A DNA stretch of 37,645 bases from Deltaproteobacteria bacterium (GTDB lineage: Bacteria > UBA10199 > 2-02-FULL-44-16 > JAAZCA01), in contig JABGOS010000155.1 of NCBI GenBank assembly GCA_018645265.1, positions 1 to 37,645 on the forward strand, written 5' to 3'. Under the pieces are notes generated by a model. The model had not been told where the DNA came from and did no database searches. It saw only the letters and a list, made by a program, of their open reading frames with translations. The translations under genes were made by a program, and so were the position numbers. This document shows, piece after piece, positions 1 through 9,819 of this stretch (within the stretch, counting starts at the first letter, position 1; each line of letters begins with the position of its first letter).

Positions 1-33
1 GCTTCTATCGATGAAGTCATTCGATGCTTCTAA
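1..33 (+). CDS. possible 3' end of murG (partial, ..ASIDEVIRCF*)
   Basis: Open frame from base 1 to TAA at 31-33, directly upstream of murC; assignment rests mainly on gene order. Confidence 0.3.
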   Translation, partial: ASIDEVIRCF

Positions 34-75
34 AAGAATAGTTGGTAAATGTATGGATATAATGGCGGCGTAAAT

Positions 76-1464
76 ATGTTTAAAAAGTATCAACAAATTC
101 ATTTCGTAGGTATCGGTGGAATCGGGATGAGCGGTATAGCGGAGGTCCTGATAAACCTAGGATATCGCGTGACCGGTTCTGACCTCAAGGTTTCTGATAC
201 TACGAAGAGGCTCAAGAGACTTGGTGCTAAGGTGTACAAGGGGCATAACAAGAAGAATGTAGGGGGAGCTCATGTTGTCGTTACCTCTTCGGCGGTATCC
301 GGTGACAATCCGGAGGTTCGTGAAGCCAAAAGAAGTGGGATCGTTGTAGTTCCTAGAGCCGAGATGCTCTCCGAACTCATGAGGTTGAAATACGGCGTTG
401 CTATTGCAGGAACGCATGGCAAGACTTCGACGACGTCACTCGTTGGATATGTCTTCAACAAAGCGGGTTTGGATCCAACGATCATTATCGGTGGTAAGGT
501 CAAGAGTTTTAGATCGAATGCAAAATTGGGTCGTGGAGATTTTTTGGTGGCCGAAGCGGATGAGTCTGACAGGTCATTTTTGAAATTAGCACCTACGATC
601 GGTGTGGTGACAAATATAGATCAGGAGCATATGGAGAACTATAAAAACTTCTCAGATATGCAGGATGCTTTTGTAGAATTTTCGAATAAGGTGCCCTTCT
701 ACGGTGCTGTCGTAGCCTGTGATGCCCATCCAGTAGTGAAGAGGGTTCTTAAGAGGGTGACCAGGCCTTGTATAACCTACGGCAGTAAAGATTCCGATTA
801 TAGAGCGGAGGATATCGTTCAGATGAATGATAAAATCCATTTCAATGCGTTCTATCATAAGGAGAAGCTGGGGAATATTAAACTCAAGATGACAGGTTCG
901 CATCATGTATTGAACGCTTTGGCGACCATAGCCGTGGCACGACATCTCGATATTCCATTTAAGACGATAAAGTCTGCGCTTGGAACATTTAGTGGAGTTA
1001 AGAGGAGATTTGAAATTTTATCCAAAAAGGGACCTATAGTCGTGGATGACTATGCCCATCATCCTGTAGAGATTGCAGCTACCATTGAGGGTGCAAAGGC
1101 AGGGTGGCCTGATAGGAGGATTGTCGTAGTCCTCCAGCCTCACAGGTATTCCAGATTGGCAGATCACTACGATGGATTTATACGCACTATGAAGGATGCG
1201 GATGCAGTTGTAATAATGGATGTGTACTCAGCTGGTGAGAAAAAACACCGAACATATACGGGGGAAAAACTATGGAAAGACGTTTGCAAGAAGTATTCGA
1301 AGAAGATGGTGGCGTATGCTCCGACGACGGAAGAAGTTCTTGCGACTCTGGGGCCGTGGTGCAGGAAGGAGGACTTAGTGCTCTTCCTGGGAGCGGGGAG
1401 CGTGACACAGACGGCGAAGAGCTTCATGAAGAGCTTGACCTCTCCTCGTTCAGTCCGCGCTTAA
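76..1464 (+). CDS. murC: UDP-N-acetylmuramate--L-alanine ligase
   Basis: FVGIGGIGMSGIAEVL N-terminus, GTHGKTST P-loop, DDYAHHP motif; internal ATG at 76 preferred over ORF-track start 49. Confidence 0.96.
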   Translation: MFKKYQQIHFVGIGGIGMSGIAEVLINLGYRVTGSDLKVSDTTKRLKRLGAKVYKGHNKKNVGGAHVVVTSSAVSGDNPEVREAKRSGIVVVPRAEMLSELMRLKYGVAIAGTHGKTSTTSLVGYVFNKAGLDPTIIIGGKVKSFRSNAKLGRGDFLVAEADESDRSFLKLAPTIGVVTNIDQEHMENYKNFSDMQDAFVEFSNKVPFYGAVVACDAHPVVKRVLKRVTRPCITYGSKDSDYRAEDIVQMNDKIHFNAFYHKEKLGNIKLKMTGSHHVLNALATIAVARHLDIPFKTIKSALGTFSGVKRRFEILSKKGPIVVDDYAHHPVEIAATIEGAKAGWPDRRIVVVLQPHRYSRLADHYDGFIRTMKDADAVVIMDVYSAGEKKHRTYTGEKLWKDVCKKYSKKMVAYAPTTEEVLATLGPWCRKEDLVLFLGAGSVTQTAKSFMKSLTSPRSVRA

Positions 1465-2429
1465 GGGCACGCTTTGAAAAACAGGCTGAGGAGGATGTAA
1501 AACTTACCCGAGATCAGAAGGAGAGTTTGAACGCACTCTTTCCTGAGAACAGGGTTTTATTTGATAGATGTATGTCGGAAGAGCTAGCGATAGGAATAGG
1601 CGGAGCAGCTGAAGCCTTTTTAACCGCAAACGATATGTCTGAATTGAAAAAGATCGTCGGATGGTGCGGCGAGATGACGGTGGATTATCGCTTCATAGGT
1701 TCTGGTACCAAGACGATTGTCAGAGATGGTGGTCTGAAAGGGGTTTTGGTGAGGCCGGGTAGCGAGTTTGATTTTATCAACCTATTGACTGAAGGAGAGG
1801 AAGGTTCAGTTCTGGAGATTGGAGCGGCTACTGGGGTCAGAAAATTTATAGGCTGGTGTGTGGAAAAAGGTTTTACTGGGGCCGAAGGGCTTCTTGAAGC
1901 AGGGGGTAGTGTAGCCGGATGTGTCATGACAGCAGCTAAGCTAGCTGAAGGCTCTGTAGCTGACATCATTGAGGAGATAACGATAGTCAACAAGGATATG
2001 AGGGAACTGACTCTTAAGGGAAAATCCCTCCGATTTGAATCATCGGGCCTGAAGATTCCGAGGACAGCGGTAATTACCCGCGTCGTGTTTAAACTTACAA
2101 AAGGCGATGTCGGTGAAATAGCCAAGACTATCGATGCAATCGAAAAGAAAAATTCGGAGATTTCTTCCGGGAACATGAAGTATATGTCGAGGGTGTTTCA
2201 GGACCAGGAGAGAATGAAGGCATCCGACATGATAGACGATGCAAGTCTTCGCGGTATCAGGGTGGGTAAGGCTAGGGTTTCAACCGTCGATGGCAATGTC
2301 ATTATTAATGAAGGTGATGCAAAGCCAAAGGATGTGATGGTTCTTATGAGCTTGATCAGGGATACGGTCAAGCACGAGACAGGTATAGTATTGGAACCGG
2401 TGATATCAGTAATAGGCGATAGGAATTAA
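1272..2429 (+). CDS. murB: MurB-like (UDP-N-acetylenolpyruvoylglucosamine reductase family) protein, divergent; start uncertain
   Basis: Position between murC and ddl; IGGAAEAF, VRDGGLKGVLV, GAEGLLEAGGSVAG, VIINEGDAKPKDV and GIVLEP.ISVIG match the MurB layout. The ORF-track start lies inside murC; the true start may be nearer 1464-1570. Confidence 0.75.
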   Translation: MERRLQEVFEEDGGVCSDDGRSSCDSGAVVQEGGLSALPGSGERDTDGEELHEELDLSSFSPRLRARFEKQAEEDVKLTRDQKESLNALFPENRVLFDRCMSEELAIGIGGAAEAFLTANDMSELKKIVGWCGEMTVDYRFIGSGTKTIVRDGGLKGVLVRPGSEFDFINLLTEGEEGSVLEIGAATGVRKFIGWCVEKGFTGAEGLLEAGGSVAGCVMTAAKLAEGSVADIIEEITIVNKDMRELTLKGKSLRFESSGLKIPRTAVITRVVFKLTKGDVGEIAKTIDAIEKKNSEISSGNMKYMSRVFQDQERMKASDMIDDASLRGIRVGKARVSTVDGNVIINEGDAKPKDVMVLMSLIRDTVKHETGIVLEPVISVIGDRN

Positions 2430-2443
2430 GACTAAGATTTAAT

Positions 2444-3406
2444 GTGATGAAAGGTTTTTCTATGGTTGGCAAATGGACGGGTAAAAAAATAGCGATGTTG
2501 ATGGGGGGAACCTCCAAAGAACGTGAGATCTCTTTGAAAACAGGTACAGCTATATCCAAAGGTCTTCGCTCCCGTGGATACAATATAATAGATATCGACG
2601 TCGGGTGTGGCTTCAAGCTAGTAGATGATTTAAAAAATGCTAAACCTGACGCAGCGGTGATAGCGTTACACGGAAAATTTGGCGAGGACGGATGTATTCA
2701 GGGCCTGCTCGAGATGCTTCGCATTCCGTACACGGGGGGTGGTGTTCTGGCATCGTCAGTTGGAATGGATAAGGCCTTAACTCTGAAAATCGCTGGTGAC
2801 CTTGGAATTATCTCACCCCGTGGAGTTGAGTTGAATTTAGAGGAACGGGAAATCGATGAATTCCTGCAGGGCTACTCCATGGATAAACCATTGATAGTCA
2901 AGCCATCAAGGGAGGGTTCGACTATCAATGTCACGATTGTTGATAATGTTGATGCATTGAAGACAGCGATCGAGAAGGCATCTGAATCAGATAGTAGAAT
3001 TATCATTGAAGAATTTATCAAGGGTGTGGAGGTTACGGTCGGCGTGTTAAATGGACGTGCACTTCCAACGCTCGAAATAGCTCCAAAGAGCGGATTTTAC
3101 GACTACGAATCGAAGTATACTAAGGGTATGACGGAATACCTGGTTCCTGCGAGGATCAGTGATGCCTCCGCTAAGAAACTTCAGGTTTGGAGCGAGTCGA
3201 TATATAGAGCGATAGAATGCTACGGAACAGCTAGATGCGATTACATTGTAGCGGAAGGCGAAAAACCATACTTCCTCGAGATCAATACGATTCCAGGGAT
3301 GACGGAGCTCAGCCTGGTACCCAAGGCAGCAGCTGGTGAGGGTATGTCATTTGAGGATGTATGTGAGGAGCTTCTGAATGGAGCTGCTTTAAAAGTTAAT
3401 GTTTAG
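2444..3406 (+). CDS. ddl: D-alanine--D-alanine ligase
   Basis: MLMGGTSKEREISL, HGKFGEDGCIQGLLEMLRIPYTGGGVLAS, FLEINTIPGMTELSLVPKAA. Confidence 0.95.
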   Translation: MMKGFSMVGKWTGKKIAMLMGGTSKEREISLKTGTAISKGLRSRGYNIIDIDVGCGFKLVDDLKNAKPDAAVIALHGKFGEDGCIQGLLEMLRIPYTGGGVLASSVGMDKALTLKIAGDLGIISPRGVELNLEEREIDEFLQGYSMDKPLIVKPSREGSTINVTIVDNVDALKTAIEKASESDSRIIIEEFIKGVEVTVGVLNGRALPTLEIAPKSGFYDYESKYTKGMTEYLVPARISDASAKKLQVWSESIYRAIECYGTARCDYIVAEGEKPYFLEINTIPGMTELSLVPKAAAGEGMSFEDVCEELLNGAALKVNV

Positions 3407-3433
3407 ATGTAAATTCTTAAATCAAGGAATGGG

Positions 3434-4231
3434 ATGGGCATTTTTAGGGATAGACAGACGGTTAAGAAGAAGCAGCAATGGATGAAGAGGCTTAAGCAGC
3501 TCGAGCGTATACTTCTATCCATAGCAATAGTTCTCGTAGGCATGGCTTCGCTCTACGGCATTTATAGACTCGTCTTCTTCGGCTCATCCTTTACCGTGGA
3601 TAGAATAGTTGTGGAGGGAAGCTGGCGACATCTATCGGCGGAACGTTTGGCAGATCTTGCGGATATAAGAGGTGATGAAAATTTATTTTGGATCTCGATG
3701 GACCAGATACACGACAGGATTCATCAGAATCCTTGGGTCAGAAGGGCTGCTGTGAGGAGACGTCTACCTGACACAATATGGATATATGCTGAGGAGCACG
3801 AAGCAGAAGCCATTATTTCTGACAGTGCTCTATTCTATGTGGATGAATACGGGGAGATATTCAAGGTTCCCGAGGGTGGTGATGATAGGGATCTTCCGGT
3901 GCTCACCGGAGTAGACGTTGGGGAATCCCGGAAAATGAAATCTGGCGATAGGGAGAAAGTCCTAGAGATGTTAAAGCTGATACGGATATTTAGTAATTCT
4001 GAGTTTGGGAAAGGAATCGATGTTTCTGAGGTGCACTTCGATGAGGTCGACGGGTATTCGCTGACAACAAAAAAGAGGCCGATGCAAATTCTTTTCGGAC
4101 ACGCCGCCTTTGATGACAGGATGTCGCAGATAGACAAAATGAGTGCTGCGATAAGGGGTCATGTGGGGCGGATCACATATATGATGGTAAATGAACCAGG
4201 GAGACTTATTGTAAAATATAGTTCGTCCTGA
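3434..4231 (+). CDS. ftsQ: cell division protein FtsQ (POTRA)
   Basis: N-terminal TM segment, FTVDRIVVEGSWRHLS POTRA-like start, NPWVRRAAVRRRLPDTIWI; located between ddl and ftsA. Confidence 0.9.
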   Translation: MGIFRDRQTVKKKQQWMKRLKQLERILLSIAIVLVGMASLYGIYRLVFFGSSFTVDRIVVEGSWRHLSAERLADLADIRGDENLFWISMDQIHDRIHQNPWVRRAAVRRRLPDTIWIYAEEHEAEAIISDSALFYVDEYGEIFKVPEGGDDRDLPVLTGVDVGESRKMKSGDREKVLEMLKLIRIFSNSEFGKGIDVSEVHFDEVDGYSLTTKKRPMQILFGHAAFDDRMSQIDKMSAAIRGHVGRITYMMVNEPGRLIVKYSSS

Positions 4232-4307
4232 GCTCGAAGGATCATAAGCCATTTCATAAGGGCTTATGATCTCTCGGGCTTTAGGACAAAAGAGAGGGGG
4301 AAGTATT

Positions 4308-5534
4308 ATGGCGAAACGAGATGAACTGGTGGTTGGAATAGATATAGGAACCACCAAAATATGTACCATCGTTGGGGAGGTGACTAACGAAGGTATCGAT
4401 GTGGTAGGGATTGGCACCCACCCTTCGAAGGGGCTCAGGAAGGGTGTCGTCGTCAATATCGAGAGCACGGTATCTTCGATAAGGAAGGCGGTTGAGGAAG
4501 CTGAGCTTATGGCTGGATGTGAGATCACCAGTGCCTATGCTGGAATAGCTGGTGGACACATCAAGGGAATAAACAGCCACGGTATCGTTGCGATCAAGGA
4601 TAGAGAGGTCGGAGTGATGGACGTCGAAAGAGTGATCGATGCGGCGCAGGCGGTTTCGATTCCACTCGATCGTGAGGTAATTCACGTCATACCTCAGCAG
4701 TATATCGTGGATGATCAAGATGGTGTTAGAGAGCCTGTGGGTATGAGCGGGGTTCGGCTTGAGGCTAAGGTGCACATAGTAACAGGTGCAGTTACATCGG
4801 CGCAGAATATCATCAAGTGTTGTAATCGCGCTGGTCTTAACGTGAACGACATTATTTTACAGCAGCTCGCTTCATCGGAGGCGGTACTATCCGCTGACGA
4901 GAAAGAACTCGGAGTAGCTCTTCTCGACATCGGAGGTGGAACCACTGATATGGCGATCTACTCTGGTGGCTCGATCGTTCACACCGCGGTTCTGACTCTA
5001 GGTGGAAATCATCTGACGAACGATGTGGCAGTTGGTCTCAGGACTCCGACACACGAGGCTGAGAAGATCAAACAGAGATATGGATGTTGTACCGCTGGTA
5101 TCGTACATAAAGACGAAACGATAGAGGTGCCATCCGTAGGAGGAAGACCTCCAAGAATTCTTTCGCGACAGATTTTGGCTGAGATTCTTGAACCAAGGAT
5201 GGAGGAGATCTTTGTTCTGGTCCAGCAGGAGATTGTGAAGTCAGGTTTCGAGGACATGATAGCTGCCGGCATGGTCTTAACGGGCGGTTCGTCAATGCTT
5301 GAAGGCGCTGGCGAACTAGCCGAGCAGATCTTCAACCTTCCAGTTAGAAAGGGAGTGCCGAAGAGAATCGGCGGGCTCGTAGATGTGGTAAAGAATCCCA
5401 TGTATTCAACCGGTGTTGGACTTGTCATAGCGGGTTCTCATTCGAAAGAGGATAAGAGATTCAAAATCAAGGATCGTAATGTCTATACTAAGGTTAAGGG
5501 TAGGATGAAGGAATGGCTTGGTGAAATATTCTGA
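4308..5534 (+). CDS. ftsA: cell division protein FtsA
   Basis: VVGIDIGTTKICTIVGE, LLDIGGGTTDMAIY, GMVLTGGSSMLEG; RBS-like GAGGGGGAAG before ATG 4308. Confidence 0.96.
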   Translation: MAKRDELVVGIDIGTTKICTIVGEVTNEGIDVVGIGTHPSKGLRKGVVVNIESTVSSIRKAVEEAELMAGCEITSAYAGIAGGHIKGINSHGIVAIKDREVGVMDVERVIDAAQAVSIPLDREVIHVIPQQYIVDDQDGVREPVGMSGVRLEAKVHIVTGAVTSAQNIIKCCNRAGLNVNDIILQQLASSEAVLSADEKELGVALLDIGGGTTDMAIYSGGSIVHTAVLTLGGNHLTNDVAVGLRTPTHEAEKIKQRYGCCTAGIVHKDETIEVPSVGGRPPRILSRQILAEILEPRMEEIFVLVQQEIVKSGFEDMIAAGMVLTGGSSMLEGAGELAEQIFNLPVRKGVPKRIGGLVDVVKNPMYSTGVGLVIAGSHSKEDKRFKIKDRNVYTKVKGRMKEWLGEIF

Positions 5535-5578
5535 CAATGCGAACCTATATAATGAATTGAGATAAAAGGGAGGATTTT

Positions 5579-6868
5579 ATGTTTGAATTAGTCGAAAAAC
5601 ACGCACAGAACGCCAAAATCAAAGTCATCGGCGTAGGTGGTGGCGGTGGCAATGCCGTAAATACGATGGTTGAATATGGATTGGATGGGGTTGATTTTAT
5701 CGCAGCCAACACTGATCTTCAGTGCTTGCGCGCGAACCTATCGCCCACGAAGATCCAGGTAGGTAGGGAGCTCACGAAGGGGCTCGGTGCTGGAGCGAAT
5801 CCTGACGTAGGGAAGAACGCAGCCCTTGAAGATCAAAGGGCGATTGCTGAACACATCGAGGGCGCCGATATGGTTTTCATAACCGCTGGAATGGGTGGCG
5901 GAACTGGAACAGGTGGAGCTCCGGTAATTGCGAAGTTAGCAAAGGATATGGGTGCACTAACGGTAGGTGTTGTGACGAGGCCATTTACTTTTGAGGGAAG
6001 ACATCGCGGGGTGCAGGCGGATCGCGGTATTGCAGAACTTAGAAGCTCTGTTGATACGCTTATCACAATTCCGAACGAAAAGTTACTCGAGGTTGTTGCG
6101 CACGATATGACTGTCGTCGATGCTTTTAAACAGGCTGACGAGGTTCTCTATCAGGCGGTAAAAGGTATAGCTGATCTAATAGTAGTGCACGGTCTTATCA
6201 ACTTGGATTTTGCAGATGTGAGAACAGTTATGAATGAAATGGGAATGGCACTTATGGGTACGGGTAGGTCGACCGGAGAGGGACGCGCTCTTGAAGCAGC
6301 GACCAAGGCCATATCCAGTCCGCTTCTCGAAGATACATCGATCAAGGGAGCGACCGGTATCCTGATCAACATCACGGGTGGAGAGAACATGACTCTTCAT
6401 GAGATCAGTGAATCTTCACAGCTTATTCAGGATGAGGCGCATGAGGATGCGAATATACTTTTCGGAGCAGTTATAGATAAGAAGATGAAGGATGAGGTTC
6501 GCGTGACAGTTATCGCAACCGGCTTTAACAAGCCGCTTACAAGGATTGCTCGTCCATCGATAGCGACAACTAACAACGCGCATCCATTTGGTACAGCCGG
6601 TTCCGCAGGCAAAAACTCGACGATGTCTACGGGAACACAGGCATCCGCTGCCACGCATCAGGTTTCTGTGAAGCCGGTCTCCTATCCGACCGCTGCTACC
6701 AGGCATGCACCGCAGAATGCGTATTCAGCAGTACCGAATCAGCCAATTGCGGTGAGGCCGGAGGATTTCAAGGCGGAGATGAAGGAGATGTCTAGGGATA
6801 TCGGTGTGTTGGAGTATCAAAGCGATGAATATGACATCCCGACGTTTCTCCGTAAACAAGCCGATTGA
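5579..6868 (+). CDS. ftsZ: cell division protein FtsZ
   Basis: [29 protein letters not shown] tubulin signature, C-terminal [10 protein letters not shown] peptide. Confidence 0.98.
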   Translation: MFELVEKHAQNAKIKVIGVGGGGGNAVNTMVEYGLDGVDFIAANTDLQCLRANLSPTKIQVGRELTKGLGAGANPDVGKNAALEDQRAIAEHIEGADMVFITAGMGGGTGTGGAPVIAKLAKDMGALTVGVVTRPFTFEGRHRGVQADRGIAELRSSVDTLITIPNEKLLEVVAHDMTVVDAFKQADEVLYQAVKGIADLIVVHGLINLDFADVRTVMNEMGMALMGTGRSTGEGRALEAATKAISSPLLEDTSIKGATGILINITGGENMTLHEISESSQLIQDEAHEDANILFGAVIDKKMKDEVRVTVIATGFNKPLTRIARPSIATTNNAHPFGTAGSAGKNSTMSTGTQASAATHQVSVKPVSYPTAATRHAPQNAYSAVPNQPIAVRPEDFKAEMKEMSRDIGVLEYQSDEYDIPTFLRKQAD

Positions 6869-6895
6869 CAGGAAACCCAGTATTTGTAAGGTTTT

Positions 6896-6925
6896 TTGAC
6901 AGTTCGGGGTTCGGTGAGCTATAAT
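6896..6925 (+). promoter_or_regulatory. sigma70-type promoter of the LysM transglycosylase
   Basis: TTGACA (6896-6901), 18-bp spacer, TATAAT (6920-6925), 40 bp before the ATG. Confidence 0.75.
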
Positions 6926-6964
6926 TAAGAAACGGTAACATCTATTAATTTGTCAGGAGTCTAA

Positions 6965-9700
6965 ATGTCTTTGTTGCGTCGTTATAACATATTGGTTCTC
7001 ATAACGTTTATTTTGGCGATCTCCTTGGTTGCATGTTCTGGTGGAGGCAAGCGGGGTTCAGTAAAGAACTCTGGCGAGTTCATCAAGCAATATCAGTTGA
7101 ACAAGCTGCCTACATTCGATATCCCCGTCGAAATAAATGACAGGGTTGTCGCCTGGATCAAGTATTTTCAAGGACCTGGCAAAAGACATTTTGCGCGATA
7201 CCTCAGACGTTCCGGTAGATATATACCGATGATGCATAAGATCCTGAAGGAGGAGGGGATGCCTCTCGATCTCGTCTATATTTCGATGATCGAGAGCGGG
7301 TTCAATCCTCATGCGTACTCGCATGCGCATGCGGTTGGCCTGTGGCAGTTTATTCGTGCCACGGGCGGTCGCTATGGCTTAAGGGTCGATGGATGGACGG
7401 ATGAGCGACGGGATCCATATAAGGCTACTCGCGCTGCCGCCAAACACTTTAAGGATCTCTATAGAGATCATGGTGATTGGTACCTTGCGATGGTAGGTTA
7501 CAACGCGGGACCTGGGCGTATAACGAAAGCCATCAGAATATCAGGTTCACGCGATTTCTGGGATATGGCGAGACACTCGAGGGCGCTGCGCGCTGAAACA
7601 CGTGACTATGTTCCAAAGTTCATTGCGGCTGCTATTATATCGAAGATGCCGGAGAGGTTCGGTTTTAAGAGTATCGATTATGAGGAACCACTCGAATATG
7701 AAAATGGCGTTGTGGATACGCAGACCGACCTGCAGATTATAGCTGAATGCGCAGGTGTTTCTCTGGATACGGTTAAGAATTTAAATCCTCATCTTCACAG
7801 AGGTGCAACGCCTCCAGTAAAGAACTACAAGGTCCATCTGCCTAAAGGGAAGAAAGCGATCTTTCAAAAACGCTTCGCAAAGATTCCCAAAGATGAAAAG
7901 ATCAGGATAGTTCAATACAGGGTTAAGGGTGGCGATACGCTCAGCAAAATAGCAGGGCGTTACAAGGTGAGTGTAAAGGCCCTAGCATCTGCGAACAATA
8001 TCAAATCTTACAAGCGGCTGAGTAAGGGCAAACTCCTTACAATACCTGTTAAGGGTGGTAAGGCCAGAGCCTACAGTGTTGCATCCAGCGGCGGGTATGG
8101 CAAAAAAACCGTCTATCATAAGGTGCGCAGGGGCGAGACTGCCGGAGCTATTGCCAGAAAGCACGGTGTTAAACTCTCCCAGCTTAAGAAATGGAACGGT
8201 CTGAATAAACGCTCGACGATCCGCGCTGGTAAGAAACTTAAGATCTACAAGAAGGGTGCGATAGCTAGGGCTCCGATTAGACTTACGGATACCGTTTCAT
8301 CTACACCTTCCACCGCGCTAAGACCTGGAAACGATGTTCACTATACCCTTAAAAAAGGCGAGACGCTCGGCGAGGTTGCTACCCGCTATGGTGTGAGTAC
8401 GAAGGAGTTGATGGCATGGAATAAGATCAAGAGTTCGAAGAAGGTTCGCTCCGGCAAAAAAATTCTAATTAAAGGGACGGGTGGCGAATCAAAGGAGACG
8501 GTTGAAGCTTCCAGCACTGAAATTGATCTTGTCAAGCTGGACGAACATATGAAGCGAGATGACATAGATCCTGTAGGTACAAGGTCCAGAAGAAGGGGAG
8601 GAGGGACTAAGTATCACAGGGTGAAGCGCGGTGAGACTTTGGGGGCGATAGCGGGGCGATATAAAGTCAAAACTAAAGAACTTATGGCATGGAATAACAT
8701 CAGGAATCCTAAGCGCGTCAGAGTTGGCAGAAAACTCAAAATCAAGGGCGTTGCTGTATCTGCTAAGTCATCAGATGTACCAGCTAAGGTTGCTTCAGTT
8801 AACTCCACTTACACTTACAAGATGAAGAGTGGCGATACGCTGGGTGGTGTTGCAAATAGGCATGGTGTGTCAACAAAACAGCTTATGGCATGGAACAACA
8901 TCAAAAATGCGAAGCGTGTCAGGGCTGGAAAAACACTAAAGATCAAAGGCAAACCTGTATCGAATTCCTCCTCTGTAGCGTCTGTTGAATCTGATGTCGA
9001 AACTGAAAGACCAGTAGGTGAAGTATCACCACCGAAGGCAGTTCATTCAGGGGACTCAGGGCGTTTTTATACATATAAGGTGAAGCGCGGTGAAACGCTT
9101 GGTGGTGTTGCCAACCGTAATGGAGTTTCTACGAAACAGCTGATGGCTTGGAATAAGATCAAAAATCCGAAACGAGTGAGGGCTGGTACGAAGCTGAAGA
9201 TAAAGGGTAGTGCAGTTAAGAACGAGCCACTAGAGCCAGTCGTTACAGCTGAAGTAAATCCTAGAGCGACGAAGGTTTCGGGTTACAGTACATATACGGT
9301 CAAATCAGGTGAGACGCTTGGTGGTATTGCTAATCGTCATGGTGTTACTGTGAAACAATTGATGGCGTGGAATAAAATAAGAAATCCTAAACTTGTTAAA
9401 GTGGGAATGAAGCTTAAGATCAAGGGCGGTACGAGCTCTGTCATTGTTCCTAAGCCTGTAATTGTAAAGAAAGTTACACCGGAAGATGTGTCACCAGGTA
9501 CACCTGTTAGATTGGCCCAAATGCCTACTGCCAAGAAGGTAAGCCCAGAAGTTGTTTCCGTTTATAGTGTCCAATCAGGCGATACACTTTGGAGCATAGC
9601 TCGCAAGTACAAAGTTACGATTGCCCAGCTTCAGAAATGGAATAACCTGACCGATCCATCAAAGGTTAAACCTGGTGTGAAGCTCAAAGTTGAGAACTGA
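6965..9700 (+). CDS. mltD: membrane-bound lytic murein transglycosylase D-like lipoprotein with about 8 C-terminal LysM repeats
   Basis: Lipobox LVAC; SLT motifs YISMIESGFNPHAYSHAHAVGLWQFIRATG and MVGYNAGPGRI; repeated Y.VK.GETLG.IA.R.GV....L..WN.I.....V..G..L.IK modules. Confidence 0.93.
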   Translation: MSLLRRYNILVLITFILAISLVACSGGGKRGSVKNSGEFIKQYQLNKLPTFDIPVEINDRVVAWIKYFQGPGKRHFARYLRRSGRYIPMMHKILKEEGMPLDLVYISMIESGFNPHAYSHAHAVGLWQFIRATGGRYGLRVDGWTDERRDPYKATRAAAKHFKDLYRDHGDWYLAMVGYNAGPGRITKAIRISGSRDFWDMARHSRALRAETRDYVPKFIAAAIISKMPERFGFKSIDYEEPLEYENGVVDTQTDLQIIAECAGVSLDTVKNLNPHLHRGATPPVKNYKVHLPKGKKAIFQKRFAKIPKDEKIRIVQYRVKGGDTLSKIAGRYKVSVKALASANNIKSYKRLSKGKLLTIPVKGGKARAYSVASSGGYGKKTVYHKVRRGETAGAIARKHGVKLSQLKKWNGLNKRSTIRAGKKLKIYKKGAIARAPIRLTDTVSSTPSTALRPGNDVHYTLKKGETLGEVATRYGVSTKELMAWNKIKSSKKVRSGKKILIKGTGGESKETVEASSTEIDLVKLDEHMKRDDIDPVGTRSRRRGGGTKYHRVKRGETLGAIAGRYKVKTKELMAWNNIRNPKRVRVGRKLKIKGVAVSAKSSDVPAKVASVNSTYTYKMKSGDTLGGVANRHGVSTKQLMAWNNIKNAKRVRAGKTLKIKGKPVSNSSSVASVESDVETERPVGEVSPPKAVHSGDSGRFYTYKVKRGETLGGVANRNGVSTKQLMAWNKIKNPKRVRAGTKLKIKGSAVKNEPLEPVVTAEVNPRATKVSGYSTYTVKSGETLGGIANRHGVTVKQLMAWNKIRNPKLVKVGMKLKIKGGTSSVIVPKPVIVKKVTPEDVSPGTPVRLAQMPTAKKVSPEVVSVYSVQSGDTLWSIARKYKVTIAQLQKWNNLTDPSKVKPGVKLKVEN

Positions 9701-9765
9701 CATTATACACCCCCCCCATAATCATTGATGTTTTAAGGTCATAAATTGATCGTTCTTCAGATCTA

Positions 9766-9794
9766 TGGACTGAATCCGCAAAATTCTTTATAAT
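9766..9794 (+). promoter_or_regulatory. sigma70-type promoter of the Ig-like lipoprotein
   Basis: TGGACT, 17-bp spacer, TATAAT; about 25 bp before the ATG at 9820. Confidence 0.5.
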
Positions 9795-9819
9795 CTTTCT
9801 TCACGATAAAGGGGGGATT

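Noticed and set aside
1685-2176. Minus-strand ORF of 163 aa inside murB
   Set aside because: Antisense shadow ORF of a coding gene with no motif. The same reasoning applies to the other antisense ORFs within ftsA, ftsZ, mltD, acs, kamA, kamD and ispD.
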